From an uncultured Mycoplasmatota bacterium (GTDB taxonomy: Bacteria; Bacillota_I; Bacilli_A; RF39; UBA660): 15,617 bases of DNA. The DNA lies in NCBI GenBank assembly GCA_947572405.1, contig CANPBV010000031.1:1-15617 (forward strand), in the 5' to 3' direction. The notes under the pieces were generated by a model. The model did not search any database, had not been told where the DNA came from, and saw only the letters and a list, made by a program, of their open reading frames with translations. Both the position numbers and the translations under genes were made by a program. This document shows positions 4,686 through 13,052 of this stretch, piece by piece (within the stretch, counting starts at the first letter, position 1; each line of letters starts with the position of its first letter).

Positions 4686-5600
4686 ATGGATATTGAATAT
4701 TTATGTTTTAGTGTTCCAAGTATAGATGGTACAGATGATATCATTCATGACGGTGATGATGAAAATACGATTTGGATCAAAACGAAAGATAGAGAATTAA
4801 GAGAAACAGCAAAACGAAATAATATGAGTATCGTTTTTGATAGAACAACAAAAAAATTTTATAAATTAGGGCAAGAATTTGATATTAGTGGCAAAGTAAT
4901 TTTTCCAAGAAGTCATATTGCATATGAAAAAGAATTAATATCAAATATTTTAGAGCAAGGAGGAATTCCAATTGAGACCATGGAAGATTATGATAAAATC
5001 ATTGATTGGCCTAATTTTATAAAACCAGTACATAGAAAGTTGGTAGTTACAACTTATAAAGAATTTATAGAGAACGCAGAAAGTTATAGAACAATGTTTC
5101 AAAGAATATTTTTAAAAACGGCTATAAAAAGTAGAATTCGTCATATTTTAACTGCCTTTGGAACAATAAATATAGAAGGAGAAGATTTCTTTTTTACAAA
5201 ACCCCCCTTATTTGACTTAAAAAAGGATGATACAATTTTTTTATCAGAAGCTTTTAAACCTATTTCAGACCCAGAAAATGATATGAGCTGTAAAGAATAT
5301 CGTGTCTTTGTAGTAAATGACAGCCTTCTTAGCATTTCTAGGTCATATGTAGATTATGAAACGCAAGTTCCAGAAGCAGTAACTGCTTTTGCAGAACTTC
5401 AAATAGAGAGAATTTCAAAAGTTCCAGAATTTCCTAGTAGTTATGTGCTAGATATAGGACAAGTTTTAATGGATGGAAAAGAAGTCATTGATATGATAGA
5501 ATTTAATCCAATTTGTAGTTCAGGATTAGAAGTAAGTCATAAACTAGTAGAAGAAATATTAAAAAGAAAAAATGCCCCAAAACAGTTTGTAAAAAAATAA
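4686..5600 (+). CDS. ATP-grasp protein, R2K/DUF4343-like (304 aa)
   Basis: The C-terminal half carries ATP-grasp features: KEYRVFVV (203-210), a strand YVLDIG (253-258) with Asp256, and IEFNPICSSG (271-280) whose Glu272 and Asn274 would bind Mg-ATP. Candidate ATP-binding lysines are Lys113 (FIKPV) and Lys144. This pattern resembles the R2K clade (DUF4343), whose members are predicted carboxylate-amine ligases, often for peptide tagging or modification. The N-terminal 100 residues would be the pre-ATP-grasp domain. It is cytoplasmic, with no signal. The gene starts 36 bp after the TraB-like lipoprotein gene, with AGGGG 9 nt before the ATG, and is followed by a terminator at 5621. Substrate cannot be told from sequence. 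Confidence 0.72.
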   Translation: MDIEYLCFSVPSIDGTDDIIHDGDDENTIWIKTKDRELRETAKRNNMSIVFDRTTKKFYKLGQEFDISGKVIFPRSHIAYEKELISNILEQGGIPIETMEDYDKIIDWPNFIKPVHRKLVVTTYKEFIENAESYRTMFQRIFLKTAIKSRIRHILTAFGTINIEGEDFFFTKPPLFDLKKDDTIFLSEAFKPISDPENDMSCKEYRVFVVNDSLLSISRSYVDYETQVPEAVTAFAELQIERISKVPEFPSSYVLDIGQVLMDGKEVIDMIEFNPICSSGLEVSHKLVEEILKRKNAPKQFVKK

Positions 5601-5620
5601 AAAGATTTTAAATGTTTCAT

Positions 5621-5655
5621 AAAGTGAATATATTAAAGTAATATATCACTTTTTT
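5621..5655 (+). terminator. Terminator after the ATP-grasp gene
   Basis: A long stem starts AAAGTGAATATATT and returns as AATATATCACTTT with one bulged base, followed by a run of T. It closes the three-gene unit beginning at 3173. Confidence 0.82.
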
Positions 5656-5695
5656 TCTCTATAGCATATAGAAAATAATACCAGCAAAAATAGGT

Positions 5696-5723
5696 TTGGA
5701 AATTTTCTAATCTATGATATGAT
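5696..5723 (+). promoter_or_regulatory. Promoter of the surface-protein gene
   Basis: TTGGAA (5696-5701), a 16-bp spacer and TATGAT (5718-5723). Predicted start about 5730. It lies just downstream of the terminator at 5621, so the next gene begins a new unit. Confidence 0.6.
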
Positions 5724-5751
5724 AGTGGTAATAAAAAGAAAGAGGTAGTGT

Positions 5752-7017
5752 ATGAAAAAATGTCGATTATGGATAATATTGGGATTTCTCATGCTATTTG
5801 GAATTACAAATGTAGAAGCAGCCTCCTTTGGAATGAGTGCATCTAAAACAAGAGTAACTCCAAATGGAACTTTTACAATCTCTGTAGGAGGAGACTGTAT
5901 TGGAAGAGTAAACTTAAGTATTAGTGGAGGGACCTTATCAACTTCGAGTGTTTGGGTAGAACAAAACTATCAAACTATAACTGTTCGCGCAGGAAGTAGT
6001 GGAACTGTTAAAATTGTAGCAACCCCAGCAGCCGGATTTTCAGATGCAGATGCAAACGAATATGCACCAGGAGCTAGAAGTATTAATGTAGCGATTTCAT
6101 CAGGAAGTACATCTTCTGGTAGTACGACAACGAAACCTCCAGTAGATACACGTTCAACCAATAACTTGTTAGCTTCTTTAACGATTCACTCAGGAAACTT
6201 GAGCCCTAATTTTGATGCCAATACAGTAGAGTATCATGTAGACTTACCAAGCAATCAAAAATCTATAGTAGTGGAAGCGAAACCAGCAGATGGAAAAGCG
6301 AGCGTTACAGGAACAGGAGAAGTGAATTTAAATCCAGGCGATAATACGATTAAATTAACTGTAACAGCTGAAAATGGAAGTGTAAAGGAATATACTATTT
6401 TTGCGTATGTAGAAGAAGAGCCAGATGTTTATCTTTCTTATCAAAAAGAAGATATTGGGATTGTAAAGAACTTAAAAGGAGTAACCATTCCAACAGGGTT
6501 TGAAACAAAACAACACACAATTAATGACCATACATTTTCTGTTTTCTCAAATGGAAGTCTCACTTTCATTTATGGTATCAATTCTAAAAAAGAAAAAGGA
6601 TTTTATCTATTTGATGAAGAATTAAATGAATGTACAAGTAAAATACTTCCAATAGCCATTCAAAACAAAACATTTTATTTGTATGATTTAGAACAAGAAA
6701 AAAAAGGATTTAAAAAAACAAAAGTCAATATCAATAATATAGAAGTAGAAGGATATCAATTTGAAAAAGAATTTGCGCATTATTTCTTAATTCCTGTTTT
6801 CAATAATGAAGGAAAAAAAGTAGAATACTTATATGAAGATACAGAACAAACCTTTCAGTTATATTCCAATTTTTTATCTATAACAGAAAAAGAATATCAA
6901 AACTTAAAAAAAGAAATGGAACAAAAAGATTGGATTATTTATGGACTAATCGGTTGCTTTGTTGCCAGTTTAGGTGGAATTGTATTTTTATTCATAAGGT
7001 TGTGTTCTACTTTATGA
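5752..7017 (+). CDS. Membrane-anchored surface protein with cadherin-like domain (421 aa), C-terminus altered by insertion
   Basis: Signal peptide 1-24 (cleavage near VEA-A). Residues 25-115 form a beta-rich domain typical of adhesin or cohesin-like modules (VTPNGTFTISVGG, later GARSINVAI). A Ser/Thr linker follows (116-135), then a cadherin-like beta-sandwich (Pfam12733-type) at about 139-218 (LASLTIHSGNLSPNFDANTV, GDNTIKLTVTAENGS). Residues 220-390 are charged and unassigned. A membrane helix spans about 393-415. The present end, RLCSTL, has no basic stop-transfer tail: these codons lie inside a small inverted-repeat element (6998-7101). Without it the frame reads FIKRRGKKDEKKH and stop. 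AGAGGTAG precedes the ATG. It probably displays a binding domain at the cell surface next to the dockerin peptidase. Confidence 0.78.
   Translation: MKKCRLWIILGFLMLFGITNVEAASFGMSASKTRVTPNGTFTISVGGDCIGRVNLSISGGTLSTSSVWVEQNYQTITVRAGSSGTVKIVATPAAGFSDADANEYAPGARSINVAISSGSTSSGSTTTKPPVDTRSTNNLLASLTIHSGNLSPNFDANTVEYHVDLPSNQKSIVVEAKPADGKASVTGTGEVNLNPGDNTIKLTVTAENGSVKEYTIFAYVEEEPDVYLSYQKEDIGIVKNLKGVTIPTGFETKQHTINDHTFSVFSNGSLTFIYGINSKKEKGFYLFDEELNECTSKILPIAIQNKTFYLYDLEQEKKGFKKTKVNINNIEVEGYQFEKEFAHYFLIPVFNNEGKKVEYLYEDTEQTFQLYSNFLSITEKEYQNLKKEMEQKDWIIYGLIGCFVASLGGIVFLFIRLCSTL
6990..6997 (+). repeat. Left target-site duplication of the MITE-like element
   Basis: ATTCATAA, repeated exactly at 7102-7109. 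The preceding T is also shared (6989 and 7101), so the true duplication may be 9 bp. Confidence 0.78.
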
Positions 7018-7101
7018 CTGATAATATATATTAATCATTGTATAATTAAAATTATTATTTATTAGAAAATATAGTAATCAGTTATTATGTTGAACACAAC
7101 T
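6998..7101. mobile_element. MITE-like inverted-repeat insertion, about 104 bp
   Basis: The ends are inverted repeats: GTTGTGTTC (6999-7007) against GAACACAAC (7092-7100), extending with ACTGAT/ATCAGT to about 21 of 27 matching positions. It is flanked by an identical 8-bp duplication ATTCATAA (6990-6997 and 7102-7109; 9 bp if the adjacent T is counted). The inside is almost pure A/T with no gene. Inverted ends plus target duplication are the hallmarks of a non-autonomous transposable element. It inserted into the 3' end of the surface-protein gene. I cannot assign the parent IS family; an 8-9 bp duplication is compatible with several. Confidence 0.8.
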
Positions 7102-7109
7102 ATTCATAA
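7102..7109 (+). repeat. Right target-site duplication of the MITE-like element
   Basis: Second copy of ATTCATAA. Joining 6997 to 7110 recreates the proposed uninterrupted gene end. Confidence 0.78.
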
Positions 7110-7127
7110 AAAGAAGAGGTAAAAAAG

Positions 7128-10100
7128 ATGAGAAAAAACATTAATTTTGCTAGTATCTTCATTCTTTTTCTTGCCCTCTTTCTTCAAATTGGAAACTTAT
7201 CAAATAAAGAGCCTGTTCAAATCACTCAAAATGGTAAAGTATATTCAAATTATAATGAATTATATGGAGTAGAACCATTAAAACGTTCACAAATTGTTTT
7301 TAACGATACAAAAAAATCACTCAAATATATTGCTGTATTTATCGAATTTAGTGATAGCGCTACATATCCAAATCACTTGGATGATGATGAAAGCGTTTCA
7401 AATGCAGAAATTATAATGAATAGTGATGAACTTTTTACAATGGATACCGTAACAGGAAAAGTGAAAGTTCCATCATTTAAAAAATACTATGAAAGAGAAA
7501 GTTATGGAAAACTATCCATTACAACAGAATTTTTTCCAAAACAAAATGGAAAAGTAGTTTCTTATGTAGATCCTCATCCAATGGCATACTATCAAAAATA
7601 TAGTGATTCAAATCCAATTGGATATAAAGACACCAATGAATCCTTGCAAAGAGAAACAGAACTTATCAATAATGCAACATCCTATGTATCTAGTCAAATT
7701 GAACAAGCTGGAATAAAAGCGACTGATATTGATACTGGAAATGATGGAATTGTAGATGCCATATCATTTTTTGTAGAAGGAAAAGGCGTACTAGATAATC
7801 CAGTCGGTTGGGGAGATTTACTATGGTCTCATAAAATGGATAACTATGGCATAAGTGCAACCATATTAGGAAAAAGGGTTGTCTCTTATAACTTACTTTA
7901 TGCCTATGATTACTCGGATGCAGCTGGATTATTTTCACTAAATAGAGGAACTTATGGAACGATCATTCATGAATTTGGACATACCTTAGGATATGTTGAT
8001 TTATATCGTTTTGCTCCATCCAAAGGAAATCCAGTCGGTTTCTTTGATATCATGGGTTCAACAATCGGTTCTAATCCACAAAGTTTTTTGACCTATTTTA
8101 TCAGTGAATATAACCAAGCAACCAATTGGCACCAACCGTTACCAGTCATCGATAAAACCACAACGAATATTACACTATCAAAACCAAATTTTACGGATTC
8201 CAATGAAAAAAGGGCAGTAAAAGTACAATTATCAAGTGATGGAGAAGAATACTTTATCATTGAATATCATGATAAAAAAGATACCTATGAAGCATATTCT
8301 GTAGATGAAAGCGGAATTATCGTATATCGTGTCAATGAAAAAAATAAATATTCAGGAAATAAAGAGGGCGGAGATCACGGAGAACTAGACCACATTTTTG
8401 TGTTTAGACCAAACGAGACTGGACTAGGAGATGGAAATGGAACTATCTCCCAAGCAACTCTAAACTTAAATCGTCCAAAACTTGGTAAGAATATCGATGT
8501 AGACAATCATGATTTTGATGCAGAAACAATCTATTACTCTAATGGAAACAATTCTGGCATTATCATAGAAGTATTAAACCAAACATCAGAAACCGTAACA
8601 TTTAATGTAACTTTCCCAAATATTGGTGGAGATGGAACCGAAACTTCTCCTTATCTGATTGGCGATGTCAACACATTTTTATATTTAATGCAATTGGATT
8701 CAAAAGGAAAATATTATCAACTAACAGCAGATTTGGATTTTAAAGATGTCAATAATTATCCGAGTATGGAATTTTATGGCACTTTAGAAGGAAATGGACA
8801 TACATTATCCAATATCTCTTCTAAAAATTCTGGAGTTTTTTATAATATCGGAGAATATAATGCTCGTGCGACTGTACAAAATCTATATATTGAAAATATA
8901 AAAAGTACAGGAACAGGAGATTCTATTGGAGGATTTTCATCGGTTATTACAAACGGAAAAATAAAAAACGTTCATGTCCTATCAGGAACCATTACAAATA
9001 TTACCTCAATTAATGAACTAGCTTCTACAGGTGGATTTGCTGGAAACACTTTTTCTAGCAGTAGCATTGAAGACTGTTCCGCTTCAGCAAATGTAAGCGC
9101 CCCTAAAAATGTAGGAGGATTTATTGGAATTAATTCTAATGCAATGATAAAAAATAGCTATTCCGAAAGTATTGTGAGTGGTGATAAAAATATAGGAGGG
9201 TTTATTGGAATACAAAGTATAACAGAAGCCCCTTATAAAGTTCCAGAAAACGTATATTATAAAAGCAATCTTTCAGCAGTAGGAGGTCATGCTGGCTTTC
9301 TTCACAATTTAACAATTCTTCCAGAACAAGATTTGGGAAAAGGAATTACCAAAATAGTCGTTTTAGAACAAGTAAGTGTTAAGAAAAATGAAACCATTTC
9401 CTATTCAGTCACACTTCCCACAACTTATGAAAGCAAAATGGAAAAACCAGATATTGCCGAATATCAAGCTGGACAACTGAAAGGATTACAAGCTGGAAAT
9501 ACAAAACTTTACTTGATATTTTCTATCGGAAGTAGAAAAATTGAAATCATAACAGAAATAACGGTTGTAGATAGTACTTTACCAGATATAGAAATAACGG
9601 AAATCATTTTGGATAAAAGTAAACTTGAATTAGAAGAAAATGAGCGAGTTAAACTAAACGTTATAATAAAACCAACCAATCATACCATGTCAAATTCTAT
9701 GGACTGGAAATCGAGTGATGCCAATATTGTTTCCGTAGATGAATTTGGAAATTTGACTGCTATAAAGAGTGGAACAGCAACCATAACAGCCACTACCGTA
9801 AATGGAAAAAAAGCTGAATGTATTGTGACTGTAATCGTAGCTAAGAAATTGAATGAAAATGAAGTTTTAAACTCTTTTGGTTTAACAAAAAAAGAAAACT
9901 ATGTAACAGGATTTCAAATAGGAAGTAATGTTGCCAATATAAGAAATAAACTTTCTAGCAACACCAAAGTAACATTATCCAGTTTTAAAAGTGCGAATGG
10001 AGTAGAAATTACAAGTGGAACCATCGCAACCAATATGAAATTTACACTTCGTTTTAACAATCAAGAATATCATTATACAGTTGTGGTTAAAGGAGACGTA

Positions 10101-10289
10101 AACGGTGATGGACTAATTTATGCAACTGATTATGTCAAAATTAAAAATCACATCATGGGGAAAACAGCCTTAAATGGAGCTTATTTATTAGCTGCTGACA
10201 TTAATAATGATAATAGAATTTATGCAACGGATTATGTTAGAATTAAAAACTATATCATGGGAAAAGGAACGATAGAACAACAATTTTGA
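7128..10289 (+). CDS. Secreted M6-type metallopeptidase with GLUG, Big2 and dockerin domains (1053 aa)
   Basis: The N-terminus has a signal or anchor helix (about 5-25). The peptidase domain (about 65-340) carries HEFGHTLGYVD, with zinc ligands His281, His285 and Asp291, catalytic Glu282, and a Met-turn FDIMGS at Met309: the M6 (immune inhibitor A-like) signature. Residues about 505-705 hold repeated GGF..G/IKN/NV segments like GLUG motifs in a beta-helix. A Big2 Ig-like domain follows (about 822-905; WKSSDANIVSVDEFG). The end is a dockerin with two Ca-binding loops, GDVNGDG (989-995) and ADINNDN (about 1023-1029), each followed by YATDYVxIKN. It should be secreted and dock to a cohesin-type partner, cleaving host or dietary protein. 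GAGGT lies about 8 nt before the ATG. The start lies 27 bp after the MITE-like insertion. Confidence 0.9.
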   Translation: MRKNINFASIFILFLALFLQIGNLSNKEPVQITQNGKVYSNYNELYGVEPLKRSQIVFNDTKKSLKYIAVFIEFSDSATYPNHLDDDESVSNAEIIMNSDELFTMDTVTGKVKVPSFKKYYERESYGKLSITTEFFPKQNGKVVSYVDPHPMAYYQKYSDSNPIGYKDTNESLQRETELINNATSYVSSQIEQAGIKATDIDTGNDGIVDAISFFVEGKGVLDNPVGWGDLLWSHKMDNYGISATILGKRVVSYNLLYAYDYSDAAGLFSLNRGTYGTIIHEFGHTLGYVDLYRFAPSKGNPVGFFDIMGSTIGSNPQSFLTYFISEYNQATNWHQPLPVIDKTTTNITLSKPNFTDSNEKRAVKVQLSSDGEEYFIIEYHDKKDTYEAYSVDESGIIVYRVNEKNKYSGNKEGGDHGELDHIFVFRPNETGLGDGNGTISQATLNLNRPKLGKNIDVDNHDFDAETIYYSNGNNSGIIIEVLNQTSETVTFNVTFPNIGGDGTETSPYLIGDVNTFLYLMQLDSKGKYYQLTADLDFKDVNNYPSMEFYGTLEGNGHTLSNISSKNSGVFYNIGEYNARATVQNLYIENIKSTGTGDSIGGFSSVITNGKIKNVHVLSGTITNITSINELASTGGFAGNTFSSSSIEDCSASANVSAPKNVGGFIGINSNAMIKNSYSESIVSGDKNIGGFIGIQSITEAPYKVPENVYYKSNLSAVGGHAGFLHNLTILPEQDLGKGITKIVVLEQVSVKKNETISYSVTLPTTYESKMEKPDIAEYQAGQLKGLQAGNTKLYLIFSIGSRKIEIITEITVVDSTLPDIEITEIILDKSKLELEENERVKLNVIIKPTNHTMSNSMDWKSSDANIVSVDEFGNLTAIKSGTATITATTVNGKKAECIVTVIVAKKLNENEVLNSFGLTKKENYVTGFQIGSNVANIRNKLSSNTKVTLSSFKSANGVEITSGTIATNMKFTLRFNNQEYHYTVVVKGDVNGDGLIYATDYVKIKNHIMGKTALNGAYLLAADINNDNRIYATDYVRIKNYIMGKGTIEQQF

Positions 10290-10303
10290 CAACTGTAATT
10301 TTG

Positions 10304-10328
10304 GAGCTTTTTGATAAAGCTCTTTTTT
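10304..10328 (+). terminator. Terminator of the peptidase gene
   Basis: GAGCTTT and AAAGCTC form a perfect 7-bp stem with a 5-nt loop followed by T6, starting 14 bp after the stop codon. Confidence 0.9.
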
Positions 10329-10361
10329 CGTGAAAATATCATGAAACTATTTTAGATATAC

Positions 10362-10390
10362 TTGACAAAATAAACCTTTAACGATAAATT
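10362..10390 (+). promoter_or_regulatory. Promoter of the zinc-ribbon membrane operon
   Basis: Consensus TTGACA (10362-10367), 17 bp, then TAAATT (10385-10390). The predicted start near 10397 leaves a leader of only about 12 nt before the ATG at 10410. Confidence 0.72.
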
Positions 10391-10409
10391 TAAAATAGTG
10401 AGGTGTAGT

Positions 10410-11615
10410 ATGTATTGTAAACAATGTGGAACAAAAAATAAAAAAGAAGCATTATTTTGTGAAGAATGCGGAAAAAATTTAGAAGAAAAGAAAAAAGTAT
10501 TTCAAGAAAGAAAAAAAATATCAAAGAAAACAAAATTTATAATCGAAATAATCGCAATTATTGTAATCTGCTTAGGGTTTAGCTTTACTTTTTTATCTTA
10601 TATGCTGTCCCCTAAAAAAGTAGCAGAACGCTATATGAAAGCATTGGTAAATGGAGATATCAATCAACTATATTCCTATTTAGAAACCGAAGGAGATAAA
10701 ACCTTTATTTCAAAAGAAATATATCAGGAGATCCTAAAGGAAAATAAAATTATAAATTATCATATTACAGATGTCGAATATGGGAATAATAAGTTAACAG
10801 CATCTGCTTCCATTGTTTATACAGAAAAAGATAGTAAAGACGAAAAAACAATGAGGATATCACTGATAAAACAAAAAAAGAAATGGTTGTTATTTTTTGA
10901 TGATTGGAGAATCTCTTCTTCCGAAACAAATGATAAAATTGTAGAAGATTTTAAAATAATTGTCCCAAGGAATGCGAAAATAACTTATGCTGGAATAGAG
11001 GTAAAAGATAAATATTTAGACAAAAATAGTTCTACAGATACGACTGACATTTATATTTTAAAACAAGTATTTAGAGCCTCTACGAAAATAGTTGTTGAAC
11101 TGGAAAATGGATACCAAATAGAAGATGAAATAACACCAAGTTTTTATAAACGTTCTTACACTGTGAGCATATCATTGAATGATATCACGAAAGAAGAACA
11201 AGAAGAAATAAAAACGTCTATTAAAAATGATTTAACCATTTTATATGAAGGGGCAATTCAAGGTAAAAGTTTTGATGATTTAGAACATCTTAGTATAGAA
11301 AAAGGAAATACGGAAACAATTGAGAAAAAATACAATGCCTTAAAAGAAAAGTTAAAACAATCTTATAATATGTTAACAGCAATTGAATTTACTGATATCA
11401 CATTATCAAGTGTCAAATTAGAGGAAAATGGAAATCAAGAATTTCGTTTTAAAGCAAATTATCAATATGACATTAAATATTTAGATAGTGCCTCACAAGA
11501 GCAAGCGAAAAGTAGGGAAGATTATACTTATATGAATCTTTCATATTATATGAAAGATAAAACATATTATATTGTAGATGCCAATAATCTAGAGGATTAT
11601 TTTTCTAGATATTAA
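10410..11615 (+). CDS. Zinc-ribbon membrane protein, TcaA/YvbJ-like (401 aa)
   Basis: An N-terminal zinc ribbon (Cys3, Cys6, Cys17, Cys20; CxxC-x10-CxxC) is followed by a basic stretch, one membrane helix (about 43-66) and a large, presumably extracellular, domain with a repeated AExYxxALVNGDINQLY-like opening. This order is that of TcaA/YvbJ-type proteins of Bacillota, linked in some species to cell-envelope stress or glycopeptide response. I chose the ATG at 10410 because the in-frame GTG at 10398 falls on the predicted transcription start and inside the GAGGTG ribosome site. It shares an operon with the next zinc-ribbon gene, 15 bp downstream. The function of the extracellular part is unknown. 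Confidence 0.72.
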   Translation: MYCKQCGTKNKKEALFCEECGKNLEEKKKVFQERKKISKKTKFIIEIIAIIVICLGFSFTFLSYMLSPKKVAERYMKALVNGDINQLYSYLETEGDKTFISKEIYQEILKENKIINYHITDVEYGNNKLTASASIVYTEKDSKDEKTMRISLIKQKKKWLLFFDDWRISSSETNDKIVEDFKIIVPRNAKITYAGIEVKDKYLDKNSSTDTTDIYILKQVFRASTKIVVELENGYQIEDEITPSFYKRSYTVSISLNDITKEEQEEIKTSIKNDLTILYEGAIQGKSFDDLEHLSIEKGNTETIEKKYNALKEKLKQSYNMLTAIEFTDITLSSVKLEENGNQEFRFKANYQYDIKYLDSASQEQAKSREDYTYMNLSYYMKDKTYYIVDANNLEDYFSRY

Positions 11616-11630
11616 AAGGAGTGAAAAAAA

Positions 11631-12314
11631 ATGGCGAAATTTTGTATTAAATGTGGAAAATCATTAGAAGAAGGAAAAGAATGTACTTGTACTACAAAAG
11701 ATACATTAACACAAACGAAACAAGTTGCTAGAAATTATGTAAATTTGTTTTTAGAAATTATGAAAGGATTAGTAAAAGCACCAATCGATACCATAAAAAA
11801 ATATGGAGTAGAAAAAAATTTTGGATTTAGTGCTATAGCAATGCTTTTCAATTCTTTTCTCTTTGGTTTATTCTTCTATTGCATATTAAAAGAAGAGACA
11901 AATGCATTCAGTTATGGTTTCCTTATAAGTAGAGATATTCCATTGATAAAGACTATACTGTTAGGTACCTTACTCATTGGAATAGGATTTTTAGTTACGA
12001 TTTTTATGATTTATATATTAGCAGGTTCTTTGCTCAAAGCCAAAGCAGAACTTAAAGTTATCACATCTATGATTGGAATATGTTCTATTATAATGACAGT
12101 GGCACTTGCAATCTCTATCATTATCGTATTTCTTTCTATGAAACTTGCTATGTTTATTTTATTGATTGCTAGCTTATTTTATTTTGTTTATTTATTACAA
12201 GGTATCAATGAAATTAGCAAAATAGATAAAAACAAACTTGCTTATGTATTTGTTCCAACGATTTGTGTTACCCTTTTTGTAGTTGTTTATATCGTTCCTA
12301 AAATTTTATTTTAA
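11631..12314 (+). CDS. Zinc-ribbon polytopic membrane protein, Yip1-like (227 aa)
   Basis: It opens with a short zinc ribbon (Cys5, Cys8, Cys18, Cys20; the second pair is CxC rather than CxxC). After a linker there are about five hydrophobic segments, roughly residues 66-88, 103-130, 140-165, 168-190 and 203-225, resembling Yip1/DUF-type membrane proteins that often pair with TcaA/YvbJ-like genes. AAAGGAG lies 9 nt before the ATG, and the gene follows the first zinc-ribbon gene by 15 bp, so the two are probably made together and may interact in the membrane. A terminator begins right after its stop codon. Function unknown. Confidence 0.68.
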   Translation: MAKFCIKCGKSLEEGKECTCTTKDTLTQTKQVARNYVNLFLEIMKGLVKAPIDTIKKYGVEKNFGFSAIAMLFNSFLFGLFFYCILKEETNAFSYGFLISRDIPLIKTILLGTLLIGIGFLVTIFMIYILAGSLLKAKAELKVITSMIGICSIIMTVALAISIIIVFLSMKLAMFILLIASLFYFVYLLQGINEISKIDKNKLAYVFVPTICVTLFVVVYIVPKILF

Positions 12315-12340
12315 AAGAAAGAATTCCTCTTTCTTTTTTG
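12315..12340 (+). terminator. Terminator of the zinc-ribbon operon
   Basis: AAAGAAAG (12315-12322) and CTTTCTTT (12330-12337) form a perfect 8-bp stem with a 7-nt loop, and the T run continues to 12340. It ends 3 bp before the start of the DUF4186-like pseudogene. Confidence 0.85.
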
Positions 12341-12342
12341 AA

Positions 12343-12693
12343 ATGGATAAAATAGAATTTATATTAGAGCAACTGCAAAAATCAACATTTAGAAGTAGAT
12401 TTACATTGAATCAAAAAGAAAAACGATATATAGAAGAAAAAGGAATGGATATCGTAGAAAAGCATGCATATGATTTTATACATACCCGTTTAGTACCTTC
12501 GTTTATTTCAAATGATGGAAAACAGACCCCAATGAAGGGGCCTCCTGTTTTTTTAGCGCAACATGCAACAGCAACTTGTTGTAGAAGCTGCTTATAAAAA
12601 TGGCATAAAATAAAAAAAGGAAAAGAGTTAACAAAAGAAGAACAACAATATATTGTAAGTATTATTATGACTTGGATTCAAAGTGATAGATAA
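12343..12693 (+). pseudogene. DUF4186-like gene broken by one nonsense codon
   Basis: Reading from the ATG at 12343 gives a conserved DUF4186-type protein: FRSRFTL, HAYDFIHTRLVPSF, NDGKQTPMKG, LAQHATATCCRSCL. Codon 85 is TAA (12595-12597) where the family, as I recall it, has Glu before KWH. The same frame then continues KWHKIKKGKELTKEEQQYIV to a proper stop at 12693, giving the expected ~116 residues. One GAA-to-TAA change explains it. A second oddity is KGPPVF where I expect KGHPVF. No ribosome site precedes the ATG, which lies 3 bp after a terminator, so expression is doubtful. The inactivation looks recent because the rest of the frame is intact. A sequencing error at one base is the alternative. 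Confidence 0.8.
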
Positions 12694-12737
12694 TCTTATA
12701 GAAATATGATACAATTTTTTTAGGAGAGTGAAAAGAT

Positions 12738-13052
12738 ATGCAGAAATTAGTAAGAGATTTGATTCCAGATATTATAAAAGAACAAGGTGATATTCCAACA
12801 ACTAGGATTTTATCTGACGAAGAATTTAAAAAAGAATTAGATAAAAAATTATTAGAAGAAGTCAATGAATATTTAACTGATCAAAATATAGAAGAAATCG
12901 CAGATGTTATGGAAGTTATTTATACTTTATTAGAGATTCATGGATGGAGTTTCGATGATGTTGAAACAGTAAGAAAAGAAAAGGCTCAGAATAGAGGTGG
13001 ATTTCGAGATAAAGTATTTTTAGAAAGTATAGAAGATGGAAGAAAAAACTAA
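12738..13052 (+). CDS. MazG/PRA-PH-like nucleotide pyrophosphohydrolase (104 aa)
   Basis: This is a small all-alpha NTP pyrophosphatase of the phosphoribosyl-ATP pyrophosphohydrolase-like type. It begins KLVRDLIPDII and contains LLEEVNEYL (Glu40, Glu41, Glu44) and IEEIADVMEV (Glu52, Glu53, Asp56), the EExxE...ExxD metal site of the MazG fold, then RGGF near residues 86-89. No his genes are nearby, so it is more likely a house-cleaning enzyme for unusual nucleotides than histidine biosynthesis. AGGAGA lies about 9 nt before the ATG. It overlaps the next gene by 17 bp, suggesting translational coupling. A weak promoter-like TACAAT lies near 12710. Confidence 0.82.
   Translation: MQKLVRDLIPDIIKEQGDIPTTRILSDEEFKKELDKKLLEEVNEYLTDQNIEEIADVMEVIYTLLEIHGWSFDDVETVRKEKAQNRGGFRDKVFLESIEDGRKN

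Noticed and set aside
5970..6161. Minus-strand frame within the surface-protein gene, and similar ones at 4538-4744, 5141-5335, 7690-7938 and 12665-12865
   Set aside because: Each lies inside or overlaps a well-supported plus-strand gene and lacks a family signature of its own.
10398..10409. GTG at 10398 as start of the first zinc-ribbon gene
   Set aside because: It coincides with the predicted transcription start and the ribosome site; the ATG at 10410 puts the first CxxC at the usual place.
12283..12342. Upstream start for the DUF4186-like frame
   Set aside because: It overlaps the end of the previous gene and its terminator; family similarity begins at the ATG at 12343.
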